Made by a program: the position numbers and the translations under genes. Positions 24,835 through 32,340 of a stretch of 64,000 bases of DNA are shown piece after piece. The stretch lies in the NCBI GenBank assembly GCA_963773055.1, contig CAVYZL010000002.1:62001-126000 (forward strand), in the 5' to 3' direction. The stretch comes from PALSA-612 sp963773055. GTDB lineage: Bacteria; Actinomycetota; Thermoleophilia; Gaiellales; Gaiellaceae. Under the pieces are notes generated by a model that ran no database searches, was not told the origin of the DNA, and saw only the letters and a program-made list of their open reading frames with translations. Within the stretch, counting starts at the first letter, position 1; each line of letters starts with the position of its first letter.

Positions 24835-25661
24835 GCTGCCGGAGATGGAGGCCTGGCGCCGCCAGCTCGACGATCCAGTGCGGGCGTTCCCCGTCGACCG
24901 TACCGGGCCAGCGCACGTCGCAACGCTCAAGACCTTCGACCCGCCGCTCTCCGAGCTCGAGGGCCGGCGGTTTAGCCGGCGCCGAGCGCCGGGGCAAGCG
25001 GCTGCTGTTCCCGACCGAGGAGGGCGATCTGACGCTCGTCGTCCACCTGATGTCTGCCGGACGTCTCCGCTACCTCCGGCCCGGTGAGAAGCGGCCGAAG
25101 ACGCCGGCCTTCTCGCTCCGGTTCACGGACGGCGCCGAGCTCGTGCTCACGGAGGCGGGGAAGAAGAAGCGGGCCGGCGTCTGGCTGTTCAGGCCGGAGG
25201 CGCTCGAGGAGGAGCTCGCGCATCTCGGCCCCGAGGCCCTCGGGCTCGGCGAGGAGCAGCTCGCGGAGATCCTGCGTTCGTCGTCGCACCGCCTCCACCC
25301 TCTGCTCCGTGACCAGCGCGCGATCGCGGGCATCGGCCGCGCATGGGCGAACGAGATCCTCCGCACCGCCCACCTCTCCCCCTACGCGCTCTCGACGCAG
25401 CTGACCAACGAGGAGATCGCGCGGTTATCAGGTGCGATCGACTCCGAGCTCGCGCGGGGCCTCGCACTCCGGCTCGAAGGCAAGGACAACGAGCACACGT
25501 ACCGCGTCCACAACCGCCTCGGCGAGCCGTGCCCCGAGTGCGCGACCCCGCTCGCGCAGGTGGACTTCGAGGAGCACACGATCTACTACTGCCCGAACTG
25601 CCAGACCGGCGGCCGCGTGCTCAAGGACCGCCGCTTCTCCCGCCTGCTAAGTAGTCGCTAG
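24827..25661 (+). pseudogene. Formamidopyrimidine-DNA glycosylase (Fpg/Nei family), one insertion
   Basis: The protein begins MPELPEMEAWRRQL; after Met removal, Pro and Glu are the catalytic N-terminal residues of Fpg/Nei base-excision glycosylases. Near 24975 an extra C (TTTAGCCGGCG where the family expects FSGAERRGK) shifts the frame. The second frame then runs intact from GAERRGKRLLFPTEEGD to the stop. The helix-two-turn-helix region GIGRAWANEILRTAHLSPY and the zinc finger CPECATPLAQVDFEEHTIYY with a CPNCQ end are complete, giving about 278 residues, normal length. The gene is probably functional in the organism. The TAG stop lies within a CTAG shared with the convergent gene at 25658. Confidence 0.85.
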
Positions 25662-25975
25662 CGGAGCACGAGCGTGTCGTCGTGCGTGAAGACGAAGGTG
25701 CCGTGGTACCCGAGCAACACGCCGCCGGAGCCTGACCACGTCCCCGTCGTCTCCACACAGAGCGGCGGGCCGACCTGGGTGCTCTTCTTGAAGACGTCGA
25801 TCCGACGCGTGATCGTGAGATGCGCCCGCGCCTCCCGACCCGCGAGCGCGAACCACGCGTCGCCCGGCTTCGTCCGCGAGTCGACCACGTAGCGACCGAC
25901 GTAGCGCCGGCCAGCGCAGATCGCAGCCTTGCCGGTGCTGAAACGCCCCACACGCCTGACGACCGAAGACGCCAC
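25658..25975 (-). CDS. Hypothetical protein, possibly N-terminally truncated
   Basis: The C-terminal about 80 residues look genuinely coding (YVGRYVVDSRTKPGDAWFAL, REARAHLTITRRIDVFKKST, GTWSGSGGVLLGYHGTFVFT) and beta-rich, like a secreted domain. No signal peptide is found in this frame. The upstream sequence turns into a palindromic repeat area, so the real start may be lost by an indel. GTG at 25975 is given only as the first reasonable start. I do not recognise the family. Confidence 0.4.
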   Translation of the reverse strand: MASSVVRRVGRFSTGKAAICAGRRYVGRYVVDSRTKPGDAWFALAGREARAHLTITRRIDVFKKSTQVGPPLCVETTGTWSGSGGVLLGYHGTFVFTHDDTLVLR

Positions 25976-25988
25976 GTCCCTACCGGCC

Positions 25989-26117
25989 AGGTCCGAGGGA
26001 CAGGCCCCAGGACGAGGCCAAACGGCACAGTGGCGACGAAGTGGAGCGTGCTCGCAGCACGGTTTGCGCCATCGCGCTCGGCGAGAACAGCCAGGTCCAG
26101 GGGACTGTCCCTGGGAC
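25989..26117. repeat. Two GTCC..GGGAC-type palindromic elements
   Basis: At 26095-26117 GTCCAGGGGAC is followed after one base by GTCCCTGGGAC, an imperfect inverted repeat (nine of eleven positions) whose arms are themselves near-palindromic. A related piece, GTCCGAGGGACAGGCCCCAG, lies at 25991-26010. Between them are about 85 bases with no recognisable gene. This looks like a dispersed intergenic repeat, but with one locus visible I cannot show that it is repeated in the genome. Confidence 0.4.
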
Positions 26118-26187
26118 ACGGCTCGGAGCACGACGAGATTGAGAGGGCGTTGGCTTGGGGCTGCTCCGCTAGCGTGTTCACGTGAGC

Positions 26188-27161
26188 ATGAGCGACGAGA
26201 CGAAGGTCGCTCGGCGACCTCCAGGCGTCCGACGCCGGACGTCCGCATCGGCCTTTCCCGGGCCGGCGTGACGGGTGTGTCGAAGGCCGTGCACATCTCG
26301 AGCCCCGCGGGAAACACCGTGATGGCCGCGACGATCGACTGCACCGTCGACCTCGCCGCCGATCAGAAGGGCGTCCACATGTCGCGCTTCCCCGAGCTCT
26401 TCGACGAGGCCATCGACGCCGTCGTCCACGACGAGGCTCTCCTGATCGAGCAGCTCGCGGAGCACATCGCCTCACGCATCGTCGAGCGGCAGAAGGCGCT
26501 ACGGGCGGAGGTGACGATCCGAGCGCTCTGGCCGATCCGCCGCCAGACGCCTGTCACGAAGCTCTCGACGCAGGAGATGGTGACGCTGATCGGCATCGCG
26601 GCCGCCTCGCCGGACCGCGCACGCCGCGTCGTCGGTGTCGAGGCGACGGGCATCAACGCCTGCCCCTGCGCTCAGGGCCTCGTCCGCGACTCGGCGACCG
26701 AGCGGCTGCTGGAGGCGGGGTTCGAGACGGGAGACGTCGAGCGGATCCTCGAGCTCGTCCCGCTCGCGACGCACAACCAGCGCGGCCAGGGGACGCTGCT
26801 CGTGGGCACCGAGCAGCCCGTCGATGCCGTCGATCTCGTCGGCATCGTCGAGCGCTCAATGAGCGCGCCCGTTTACGAGCTCCTCAAACGGCCCGACGAG
26901 CTGTTCGTCGTCGAGCACGCGCATCTGCAGCCGCGTTTCGTCGAGGACTCCGTACGCGTTGCGCTGAAGGGCACGCTCGACGCCTATCCCGGGCTCCGCG
27001 ACACCGACTTTGTCTTCTCTCGGCAGGTGAACTTCGAGACGATCCACACGCACGACGTCGTCGCCGAGCGCGCGAGCACGGTCGGCGAGCTGCGCCACGA
27101 GCTCGAGACCGGCGGACAGTCGGCAGGGCAGACGGAGCTCGCCGACTGGCTGCGATCTTGA
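26188..27161 (+). pseudogene. folE2: GTP cyclohydrolase FolE2/MptA, frameshift near the N-terminus
   Basis: This is a GTP cyclohydrolase of the FolE2 family (type IB), which forms dihydroneopterin triphosphate for folate and related pathways and can use metals other than zinc. From TPDVRIGLSRAGVTGVSKAV the frame runs intact to the stop. GVEATGINACPCAQGLV carries the active-site Cys, and LATHNQRGQGTLLVGTEQPV and VNFETIHTHDVVAER are typical. The N-terminal MSDETKVARRPP lies in another frame, so one indel sits near 26225. GTG at 26182 is an alternative start. The full length would be about 324 residues. Closely followed by clpS. Confidence 0.85.
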
Positions 27162-27171
27162 GCACGAGGAC

Positions 27172-27456
27172 TTGAGCACCGGGACGCTCGAGCGAACCAC
27201 GCGAGGCGGGGACACCGGCCTCGGCTCGCCGTGGCGGGTGATCGTGCTCAACGACAGCCACAACACGTTCGAAGGAGTGGCGGCCGCGCTCGCACGCGTC
27301 GTGCCGGGCGTTTCCTACGACCAGGGCATGGCTCTCGCGAACCGCATCCACTCGACCGGGCGCGCGATCGTCTGGTCAGGCCATCGGGAGGCGGCCGAGC
27401 TGTACTGGACGGAGCTCAGGGACTCCGGCCTGACGATGGCGCCGCTCGAGCAGTAA
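27172..27456 (+). CDS. clpS: ATP-dependent Clp protease adaptor ClpS
   Basis: The product has 94 residues. The ClpS core is complete: WRVIVLNDSHNTFEGVAAAL (with the N-degron-binding N-D pair) and VSYDQGMALANRIHSTGRAI. ClpS binds N-end-rule substrates and delivers them to ClpA/ClpC-ClpP. The start is TTG at 27172 with GAGGA just upstream, although the spacing is short. It begins eleven bases after FolE2 and its last 41 bases overlap the convergent plsY. Confidence 0.88.
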   Translation: MSTGTLERTTRGGDTGLGSPWRVIVLNDSHNTFEGVAAALARVVPGVSYDQGMALANRIHSTGRAIVWSGHREAAELYWTELRDSGLTMAPLEQ

Positions 27457-28060
27457 CGCGGCGCAGCACCTCGCGCCACGGGCGCGCGCGACTCTCGGTA
27501 CCCGCAACCAGACGACGAATGTTCTGGCGGTGGAGAACGACGACCACAGCCGCGGCGGCGGCGCCGAACGCGATCACGGGCCATGGCTCGCCGAACGCCC
27601 ATGCGAGGAGCGGTAGGGAGCAGGCGCCGGCGATGGACGCGATCGATGCGTACCGCGTGACGAGGAACGTGACGATCCAGACCGCCGCGCCGAGGAGCCC
27701 GACGATCGGCGCCAGGCCGAGGAACGCGCCGCCCGCCGTCGCAACCGTCTTGCCGCCTTTCGCGAATCCGAGAAAGAGCGGCCGCGCATGGCCGAGCATC
27801 GCCGCGCCGCCGGCGAGCACGCCTGCGAGCGGGCCAGCGACCTCCGTGGCGACGAGCGCGGGTACGAAGCCTTTCGCGGTGTCGAACAGCATCACCGGCA
27901 CGCCGTAACGCCACCCGAACGCCCGCCAGACGTTCGAGGCGCCGATGTTGCCGCTGCCGACGCTCCGGATGTCGACGCCCTTCGCCGCCCGTACGAGCCA
28001 GTACCCGAACGGGATGCTCCCGATCAGGTAGCCCCCGGCGACGAGGATCGCCGTTGTCAT
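27416..28060 (-). CDS. plsY: Glycerol-3-phosphate acyltransferase PlsY
   Basis: The product is an integral membrane protein of 214 residues with about five helices. The three PlsY motifs are visible: SVGSGNIGASNVWRAFGWRY (motif 1), FLGFAKGGKTVATAGGAFLG (motif 2) and a third near TRYASIASIAG. It transfers an acyl group from acyl phosphate to glycerol-3-phosphate, the first step of phospholipid synthesis. The C-terminal tail (after residue 185) is basic and overlaps clpS on the other strand, so the last about 14 residues are constrained by two genes. Confidence 0.92.
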   Translation of the reverse strand: MTTAILVAGGYLIGSIPFGYWLVRAAKGVDIRSVGSGNIGASNVWRAFGWRYGVPVMLFDTAKGFVPALVATEVAGPLAGVLAGGAAMLGHARPLFLGFAKGGKTVATAGGAFLGLAPIVGLLGAAVWIVTFLVTRYASIASIAGACSLPLLAWAFGEPWPVIAFGAAAAAVVVVLHRQNIRRLVAGTESRARPWREVLRRVTARAAPSSGRSP

Positions 28061-28072
28061 CCGCTCACTCTT

Positions 28073-28693
28073 CTACGGGCGGATGCCGTAGCTCTCGATC
28101 CAGCCGTTGACGACGTTCCAGTCGAGATTCGCAAGGAACGCGTCGATGTAGGAGGCCCGGTCGGTCTGGAAGTCGAGGAAGTACGCGTGCTCGTAGACGT
28201 CGAGCGCGACGAGCGGGGTCGCGTTCCAGATCGGGAACGTGTTCTGGGCGTCACCGACGTAGTTGAACAGGCGCTTCTCGTCCCAGTCGTACGCCGTCCA
28301 GGCCCAGCCGCGGCCCGCCATGCCCGTCGCCTTCAGGTCGTTCCGCCAGGCGTCGATCGATCCGAAGTCGCGGCGAACGAGCGTGCCGATCGGCCCCTCG
28401 GGATCGCCGCCGTCGCCGCCGAGGTGCTCGAAGTAGATCTCGTGGTTCTTGATCCCCCCGATCGCGAACGAGAGATCGACCTTGAGCGCGCGGATGTCCG
28501 AATAGACCTGGTTCGCGGCGCCTACGTCGGCCTCGCCGAGCTTGCCCAGGATCTCGTTTCGCTTCGCGACGTATCCCTGATACAGCTTGTAGTGCGCCTC
28601 GATCGTCTGCCGCGAGATGCCCTCGAGCTCGAGCAAGGCCGGGTTGAGCTGCCGGGCTCCGATCTCCTGCGCGTTGAACGCCAGCGTCGCCAT
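28073..28693 (-). CDS. Fe/Mn superoxide dismutase
   Basis: The product has 206 residues, usual length. Start ATG at 28693 has AAAGG at good spacing; longer upstream frames lack homology. The metal ligands are all visible: His in QTIEAHYKLYQGYV, His in GGIKNHEIYFEHL, and Asp and His in VALDVYEHAYFLDF. It converts superoxide to peroxide and oxygen in the cytosol. The HHxxHH-like stretch of classical enzymes is shortened to HYKLYQ, so it is from a divergent subgroup; metal preference cannot be told. Divergent from the ECF sigma factor. Confidence 0.9.
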   Translation of the reverse strand: MATLAFNAQEIGARQLNPALLELEGISRQTIEAHYKLYQGYVAKRNEILGKLGEADVGAANQVYSDIRALKVDLSFAIGGIKNHEIYFEHLGGDGGDPEGPIGTLVRRDFGSIDAWRNDLKATGMAGRGWAWTAYDWDEKRLFNYVGDAQNTFPIWNATPLVALDVYEHAYFLDFQTDRASYIDAFLANLDWNVVNGWIESYGIRP

Positions 28694-28786
28694 GCGTGTC
28701 CTTTCCGTGTCGCCGTCTCGTCGCGATGAGGATATCGCGGGGCACTCCGCGAAACCGGCGAGGCGTTTTTTGCGTATGGACACGGA

Positions 28787-29395
28787 ATGGAGCACGCGCT
28801 CTCGATGCCTGTCACCTTGCCCTCGCAGCCGCGAGCCGGAACGATGGTGCCCGTGAGCGCCGCACCCACGGACGCCGACCTGCTCGCACGCATCGGAACG
28901 GGCGACGAGAACGCCTTCGAGATCCTCTACCGGCGCTACGCGCGGCCCGTGCTCGGGCTCGCCATGCGACGCCTCGGCGACCGAGGCCGGGCGGAGGACG
29001 CGCTCCAGGATGCGTTCGTGTCCGTCTGGCGCTCCGCGTCGACGTTCAAACCGGAGCGCGGCCAGGCCTCGGCCTGGCTCTACGCCGTCGCCCGCAACGC
29101 GATCTCCGACCGAGGTCGGAAGCGCGAAGAGCCGGCTGCGGAGGCGCCCGACACGCCCGCAGGCGATCCCGGCCCGGACGAGAGCGCGGAGAGTGCCTGG
29201 CTCCGCTGGCGCGTCCACCGCGCGCTCGAAGAGCTGCCCGAGCGTGAGCGCGAGCTGATCGAGCTCGCGTACTGGAGCGAGCTCTCCCAGAGCGAGATCG
29301 CCGAGCGCCTGGACATCCCGCTCGGTACCGTGAAGACGCGCACGCGATCGGCGCTCGCTCGCCTGGCGGACGCACTCGACGAGGAGCTTCGATGA
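28787..29395 (+). CDS. ECF RNA polymerase sigma factor (SigK-like)
   Basis: The product has 202 residues. Region 2 is NAFEILYRRYARPVLGLAMR with ALQDAFVSVWRSASTF (-10 recognition), and region 4 is ERELIELAYWSELSQSEIAE with a helix-turn-helix DIPLGTVKTRTRSALARLAD. There is no sigma region 3, as in all ECF factors. The start is uncertain: ATG 28787 or ATG 28844 both work. The stop overlaps the start of the anti-sigma gene (ATGA), the standard ECF/anti-sigma pairing, so the factor is likely held inactive at the membrane until a signal arrives. Confidence 0.92.
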   Translation: MEHALSMPVTLPSQPRAGTMVPVSAAPTDADLLARIGTGDENAFEILYRRYARPVLGLAMRRLGDRGRAEDALQDAFVSVWRSASTFKPERGQASAWLYAVARNAISDRGRKREEPAAEAPDTPAGDPGPDESAESAWLRWRVHRALEELPERERELIELAYWSELSQSEIAERLDIPLGTVKTRTRSALARLADALDEELR

Positions 29396-30006
29396 CTGGC
29401 CCGCCCGACCTCCACGATCTGATCGACGCTGACGGCTCGCCCGAGGAGCGCGCCCGCCTCGAGCGGATGCACGAGCTGCTCGTCGCGGCTGGCCCGCCGC
29501 CCGAGGGCGACCTGCCGGAGCCGGTCCGCGCACCAGCCGTCGTCGTCCCGCTCCAGCGGCGCCGTCTGCGCGTCGTCGGGCTCACAGCGGTGGCCGCCGC
29601 CGTTCTCCTCGCTCTCGGCGGCGGCTACCTCCTCGGCGCACGCGGTGGCGGGTTCGGCTCGACGGCGAGGGTCGCTATGCACGGTGTCGCGCCGACGAGC
29701 GGCGCCACGGCGGACCTCGACATCGGCCGCGAGGACGCGAGCGGGAACGTGCCGATCGAGATGCACGTCCGCGGCCTTCCGAGCCTCCCTGCCAACGGCT
29801 GGTACGAGCTCTACCTTTCGAAGAACGGGAAGCTCGGCGCCTCCTGCGGGACATTCACGACGAAGGGCGACGAGACGACTGTGCGGTTGAGCGTCGGCTA
29901 CGCGCTCGCCGACTGGCACGACACGGGCCGCTACGACGGCTGGGTAGTCACCGCCCACGTGCCCGGCAAGCCCGCGTCCGGCAAGCAGATCCTGCTGACG
30001 ACGTAG
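29392..30006 (+). CDS. RskA-like membrane anti-sigma factor
   Basis: The product has 204 residues. A short cytoplasmic N-terminus (about 1-60) is followed by one transmembrane helix (VVGLTAVAAAVLLALGGGYL) and an extracytoplasmic RskA-type domain (DLDIGREDASGNVPIEMHVR, LPANGWYELYLSKNGKLGAS). There is no zinc-binding HxxxCxxC motif in the cytoplasmic part, so sigma binding must use another surface. It is coupled to the ECF gene by a 4-base overlap. Its TAG stop directly abuts the stop of the convergent thyX. Confidence 0.88.
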   Translation: MTGPPDLHDLIDADGSPEERARLERMHELLVAAGPPPEGDLPEPVRAPAVVVPLQRRRLRVVGLTAVAAAVLLALGGGYLLGARGGGFGSTARVAMHGVAPTSGATADLDIGREDASGNVPIEMHVRGLPSLPANGWYELYLSKNGKLGASCGTFTTKGDETTVRLSVGYALADWHDTGRYDGWVVTAHVPGKPASGKQILLTT

Positions 30007-30714
30007 CTACGGCGCCGTGCGATCGTTCGCCACGAAGGCGGCGTGCGTCACCGGCATCTTCTCCGCGAGGAACGTCTCGACCGCCTCGGCGTAGCGCCGG
30101 ATCTCGCGCTGAGCCGTTTCCGCCGCCCGTAGAGAGACGAAGTTCATGAGGGCGCGTGCGTTGACCGTCCAGTAGAACTCGGTGTAGGCGCCGACGGGCA
30201 TCACCGAACGGGCGAGCTCACGCGCGACGCCCGCCTCGACGAGCCGCTCGTACGTCGCGAACGCCTGCTCATAGACAGCCTCGAACTCTCGCGCGTCTCC
30301 TCCGCGAGCTCGGCGTCGACGGGCTCGAACGAGTAGGCGCCCGGCTTGCCGACCTGCGACCGAACGTCGTCCGCGTTCCGGGACGTAGAAGTCGTCGGTC
30401 GCCTTCGCATACCGCATCGAGAACTCGTTGAACGAGCCGATCCGATGGCGCATCCACTCGCGGACGACGAAGATCGGCGCACGGATGTGGAAGCGGAACG
30501 CGTTGTGCTCGAACGGCGTCCCGTGCCGGTCGCGCATGAGGAAACGGATCAGCCCCTCGTCGGACTCGTCCATCTCCTCCTTCCGCCGCCCGAAGCAGAC
30601 TCGGGCGGAGTTGACGACCGAAAGATCGCTCGCCATCGCGTCGTCGAGCCGGACGAAGCCATGGTCGAGCACGGCGATCGCTCCTTCGGGGATCACGCGC
30701 TCGGCCATGGCCAC
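30007..30714 (-). CDS. thyX: Flavin-dependent thymidylate synthase ThyX with two compensating indels
   Basis: This enzyme converts dUMP to dTMP using methylene-THF and reduced FAD. The ThyX motif RHRIGSFNEFSMRY is present, as are FLMRDRHGTPFEHNAF and ELARSVMPVGAYTEFYWTVN. The ORF is open for 235 residues, but between about 30300 and 30380 the reading is out of frame: the correct frame there gives ADDVRSQVGKPGAYSFEPVD. An insertion near one end and a deletion near the other explain this and are most likely base-calling errors, since the enzyme looks otherwise normal. The start may be 30714 or the second Met at 30708. Confidence 0.88.
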   Translation of the reverse strand: MAMAERVIPEGAIAVLDHGFVRLDDAMASDLSVVNSARVCFGRRKEEMDESDEGLIRFLMRDRHGTPFEHNAFRFHIRAPIFVVREWMRHRIGSFNEFSMRYAKATDDFYVPERGRRSVAGRQAGRLLVRARRRRARGGDAREFEAVYEQAFATYERLVEAGVARELARSVMPVGAYTEFYWTVNARALMNFVSLRAAETAQREIRRYAEAVETFLAEKMPVTHAAFVANDRTAP

Positions 30715-30760
30715 GCGACCGACTCTAGCCAGGCGGTCCGCTGGACCGCAGCCGATCGGG

Positions 30761-31057
30761 CTAGAACGTGACTTCCTCGATCACCTCGTACAGCCCGTCC
30801 GACTCGACGGAGTCGATGTGCGGCTCCATCTTCGCGAGGCGCGCCTTCTCCTCGTCCGCGGAAGGCCGGTACTTCTCGAGCTCCGCCATGTCGCCCTCGA
30901 TCATCCCGAAGGCGACGATCTCGTTCGGGTCGCTCATGCTGCGCGCGATGTACGCCTTCACGCCGGGCGGCCCGTCGCTCGCCCCCCAGGCCTCACGCCA
31001 CTCGTCGTACGCGCCAGGCTTCAGCTTGCGCACGGTCAACGCCACGAGCTTTGGCAT
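30761..31057 (-). CDS. Small dimeric alpha/beta-barrel (ABM-like) protein
   Basis: The product has 98 residues. The pattern PKLVALTVRKLKPGAYDEWR, KAYIARSMSDPNEIVAFGMI, then SDGLYEVIEEVTF fits the antibiotic-biosynthesis-monooxygenase / EthD-like ferredoxin-fold family. No catalytic residues can be named. A ribosome binding site (AAAGGAG) precedes the ATG. It is a single gene between thyX and the winged-helix glycosylase-like gene, and its function is unknown. Confidence 0.7.
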   Translation of the reverse strand: MPKLVALTVRKLKPGAYDEWREAWGASDGPPGVKAYIARSMSDPNEIVAFGMIEGDMAELEKYRPSADEEKARLAKMEPHIDSVESDGLYEVIEEVTF

Positions 31058-31126
31058 CGTCGGCTCCTTTCTTCGTGGAGCCTCGGACGCTATCTATTTC
31101 GCGTGAAGGTCGATGCTGCCGGACAC

Positions 31127-32332
31127 CTACCCGCGAGCAGGGAAGAGCCGTTTCTCCGTTCCAAGGTGTGACGGCCACTCGATCTTGCTCGCGCCTGCGA
31201 AGCGCAGGTACGCGCCAAGCGCATCGCGCATTGCTTCGACGAACCCGTCGACGCGGCGCGGCTCGAAGCCCTCCTCCCACCAGAGATCGAGAACCTGCAC
31301 GCGCTCGTCGTCGCGGTCGATCCGGGGCTCGATCCGGCCGACGAACCGATCGCCGAAGACGATGGGCAGCACGTAGTAGCCCCAACGGCGCTTGTCCGGC
31401 TTGAAAAAGCCCTCCCATACGTAGTCGAAGTCGAACAGGCTCGCGAGGAGGGCGGTGTCCCACAGCAACGAGTCGAACGGGGCGATGAACGCGACGGAGG
31501 GCGTCGGCTCGGGCGGCGCCTGCAGCAGCGGGAGCTCCTCGGCGAGCACGAAGCGCTTGCCGCGCACGCCCTCGATGTCGACGGGCACGAGCGCGCCGAG
31601 CTCGACCAGCTCCTTGCGGAGCTCGTTGCGCTCCGCCGGCGGGGCGATGCGGTCGAACGTGCCGCCGGCGCCGCCGGCGGCGAGCAGGCCGTGGGCGCGG
31701 TAACGGGACAGCATCTTGTGCCCGAGCTGCTCTCGCTCCGGCACCTCATGCGCGAGCACGTCGGCCGGGAGCAGCCGCTCGAGGAGGTCGTAATACCGGA
31801 GGTTGCCCTCGCGCCGTGCGAGGCCGACCACGCCGGTGACGGTGTACGCCTCGAGCACCGCGCGGACGGCGTTCTCCGGCGTCCCGAACCAGTCTTTCGT
31901 GGGACCGGTCTCGCGCTCGAAGTCGCGTGATGACAACGGTCCGTCCGCGCGAATCCGTTCGAGCACTCGCTCGGCCACCGCGGCGTTGTCCGCGAGCGCC
32001 GCGTCATGGAATCGGGGCCCCTTGCGGCCCCAGACGTGACGGAACCAGGGGAACTCGCTCGTCGGGACGAACGACAGCGCTTTGTTGGTCGCCTCGAATA
32101 TCTCGCGGCGTTCGTAGAGCTCGTCGCACCAGGCCGGGTCGTAGTCGGCGACGCGCGCGTGGAGCACGAGATCGTGGTTGCGGCCGGCGACCGCGATCGG
32201 GTCGAACTGGATCGACCCAAACCTCCGGAAGACCTCGAGCGCCGCGTCCGGGCCACCCTCGAGGGATCGCGCCGGCGCGAGGAGCTGCCGTGTGACGAGA
32301 AAGCGCCGAGCAGCCTCGGCCGTTACCTCCAC
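31127..32332 (-). CDS. Winged-helix DNA glycosylase-like protein (YcaQ/AlkZ family)
   Basis: The product has 401 residues and matches the HTH_42 / YcaQ family, which includes AlkZ and AlkX glycosylases that unhook interstrand crosslinks and remove alkylated bases. The N-terminal region RRFGSIQFDPIAVAGRNHDL contains the QxD-type catalytic motif, followed by the family blocks FPWFRHVWGRKGPRFHDAAL, FIAPFDSLLWDTALLASLFD and FDYVWEGFFKP. All winged-helix parts are in one frame. It ends close to the S9 peptidase on the same strand (nine bases), which suggests cotranscription. Confidence 0.85.
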   Translation of the reverse strand: MEVTAEAARRFLVTRQLLAPARSLEGGPDAALEVFRRFGSIQFDPIAVAGRNHDLVLHARVADYDPAWCDELYERREIFEATNKALSFVPTSEFPWFRHVWGRKGPRFHDAALADNAAVAERVLERIRADGPLSSRDFERETGPTKDWFGTPENAVRAVLEAYTVTGVVGLARREGNLRYYDLLERLLPADVLAHEVPEREQLGHKMLSRYRAHGLLAAGGAGGTFDRIAPPAERNELRKELVELGALVPVDIEGVRGKRFVLAEELPLLQAPPEPTPSVAFIAPFDSLLWDTALLASLFDFDYVWEGFFKPDKRRWGYYVLPIVFGDRFVGRIEPRIDRDDERVQVLDLWWEEGFEPRRVDGFVEAMRDALGAYLRFAGASKIEWPSHLGTEKRLFPARG

Positions 32333-32340
32333 GGACGTAG

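Noticed and set aside
30300..30380. ThyX insertion of a novel Arg-rich loop
   Set aside because: The alternative frame over the same bases gives the normal ThyX sequence, so two compensating indels explain it.
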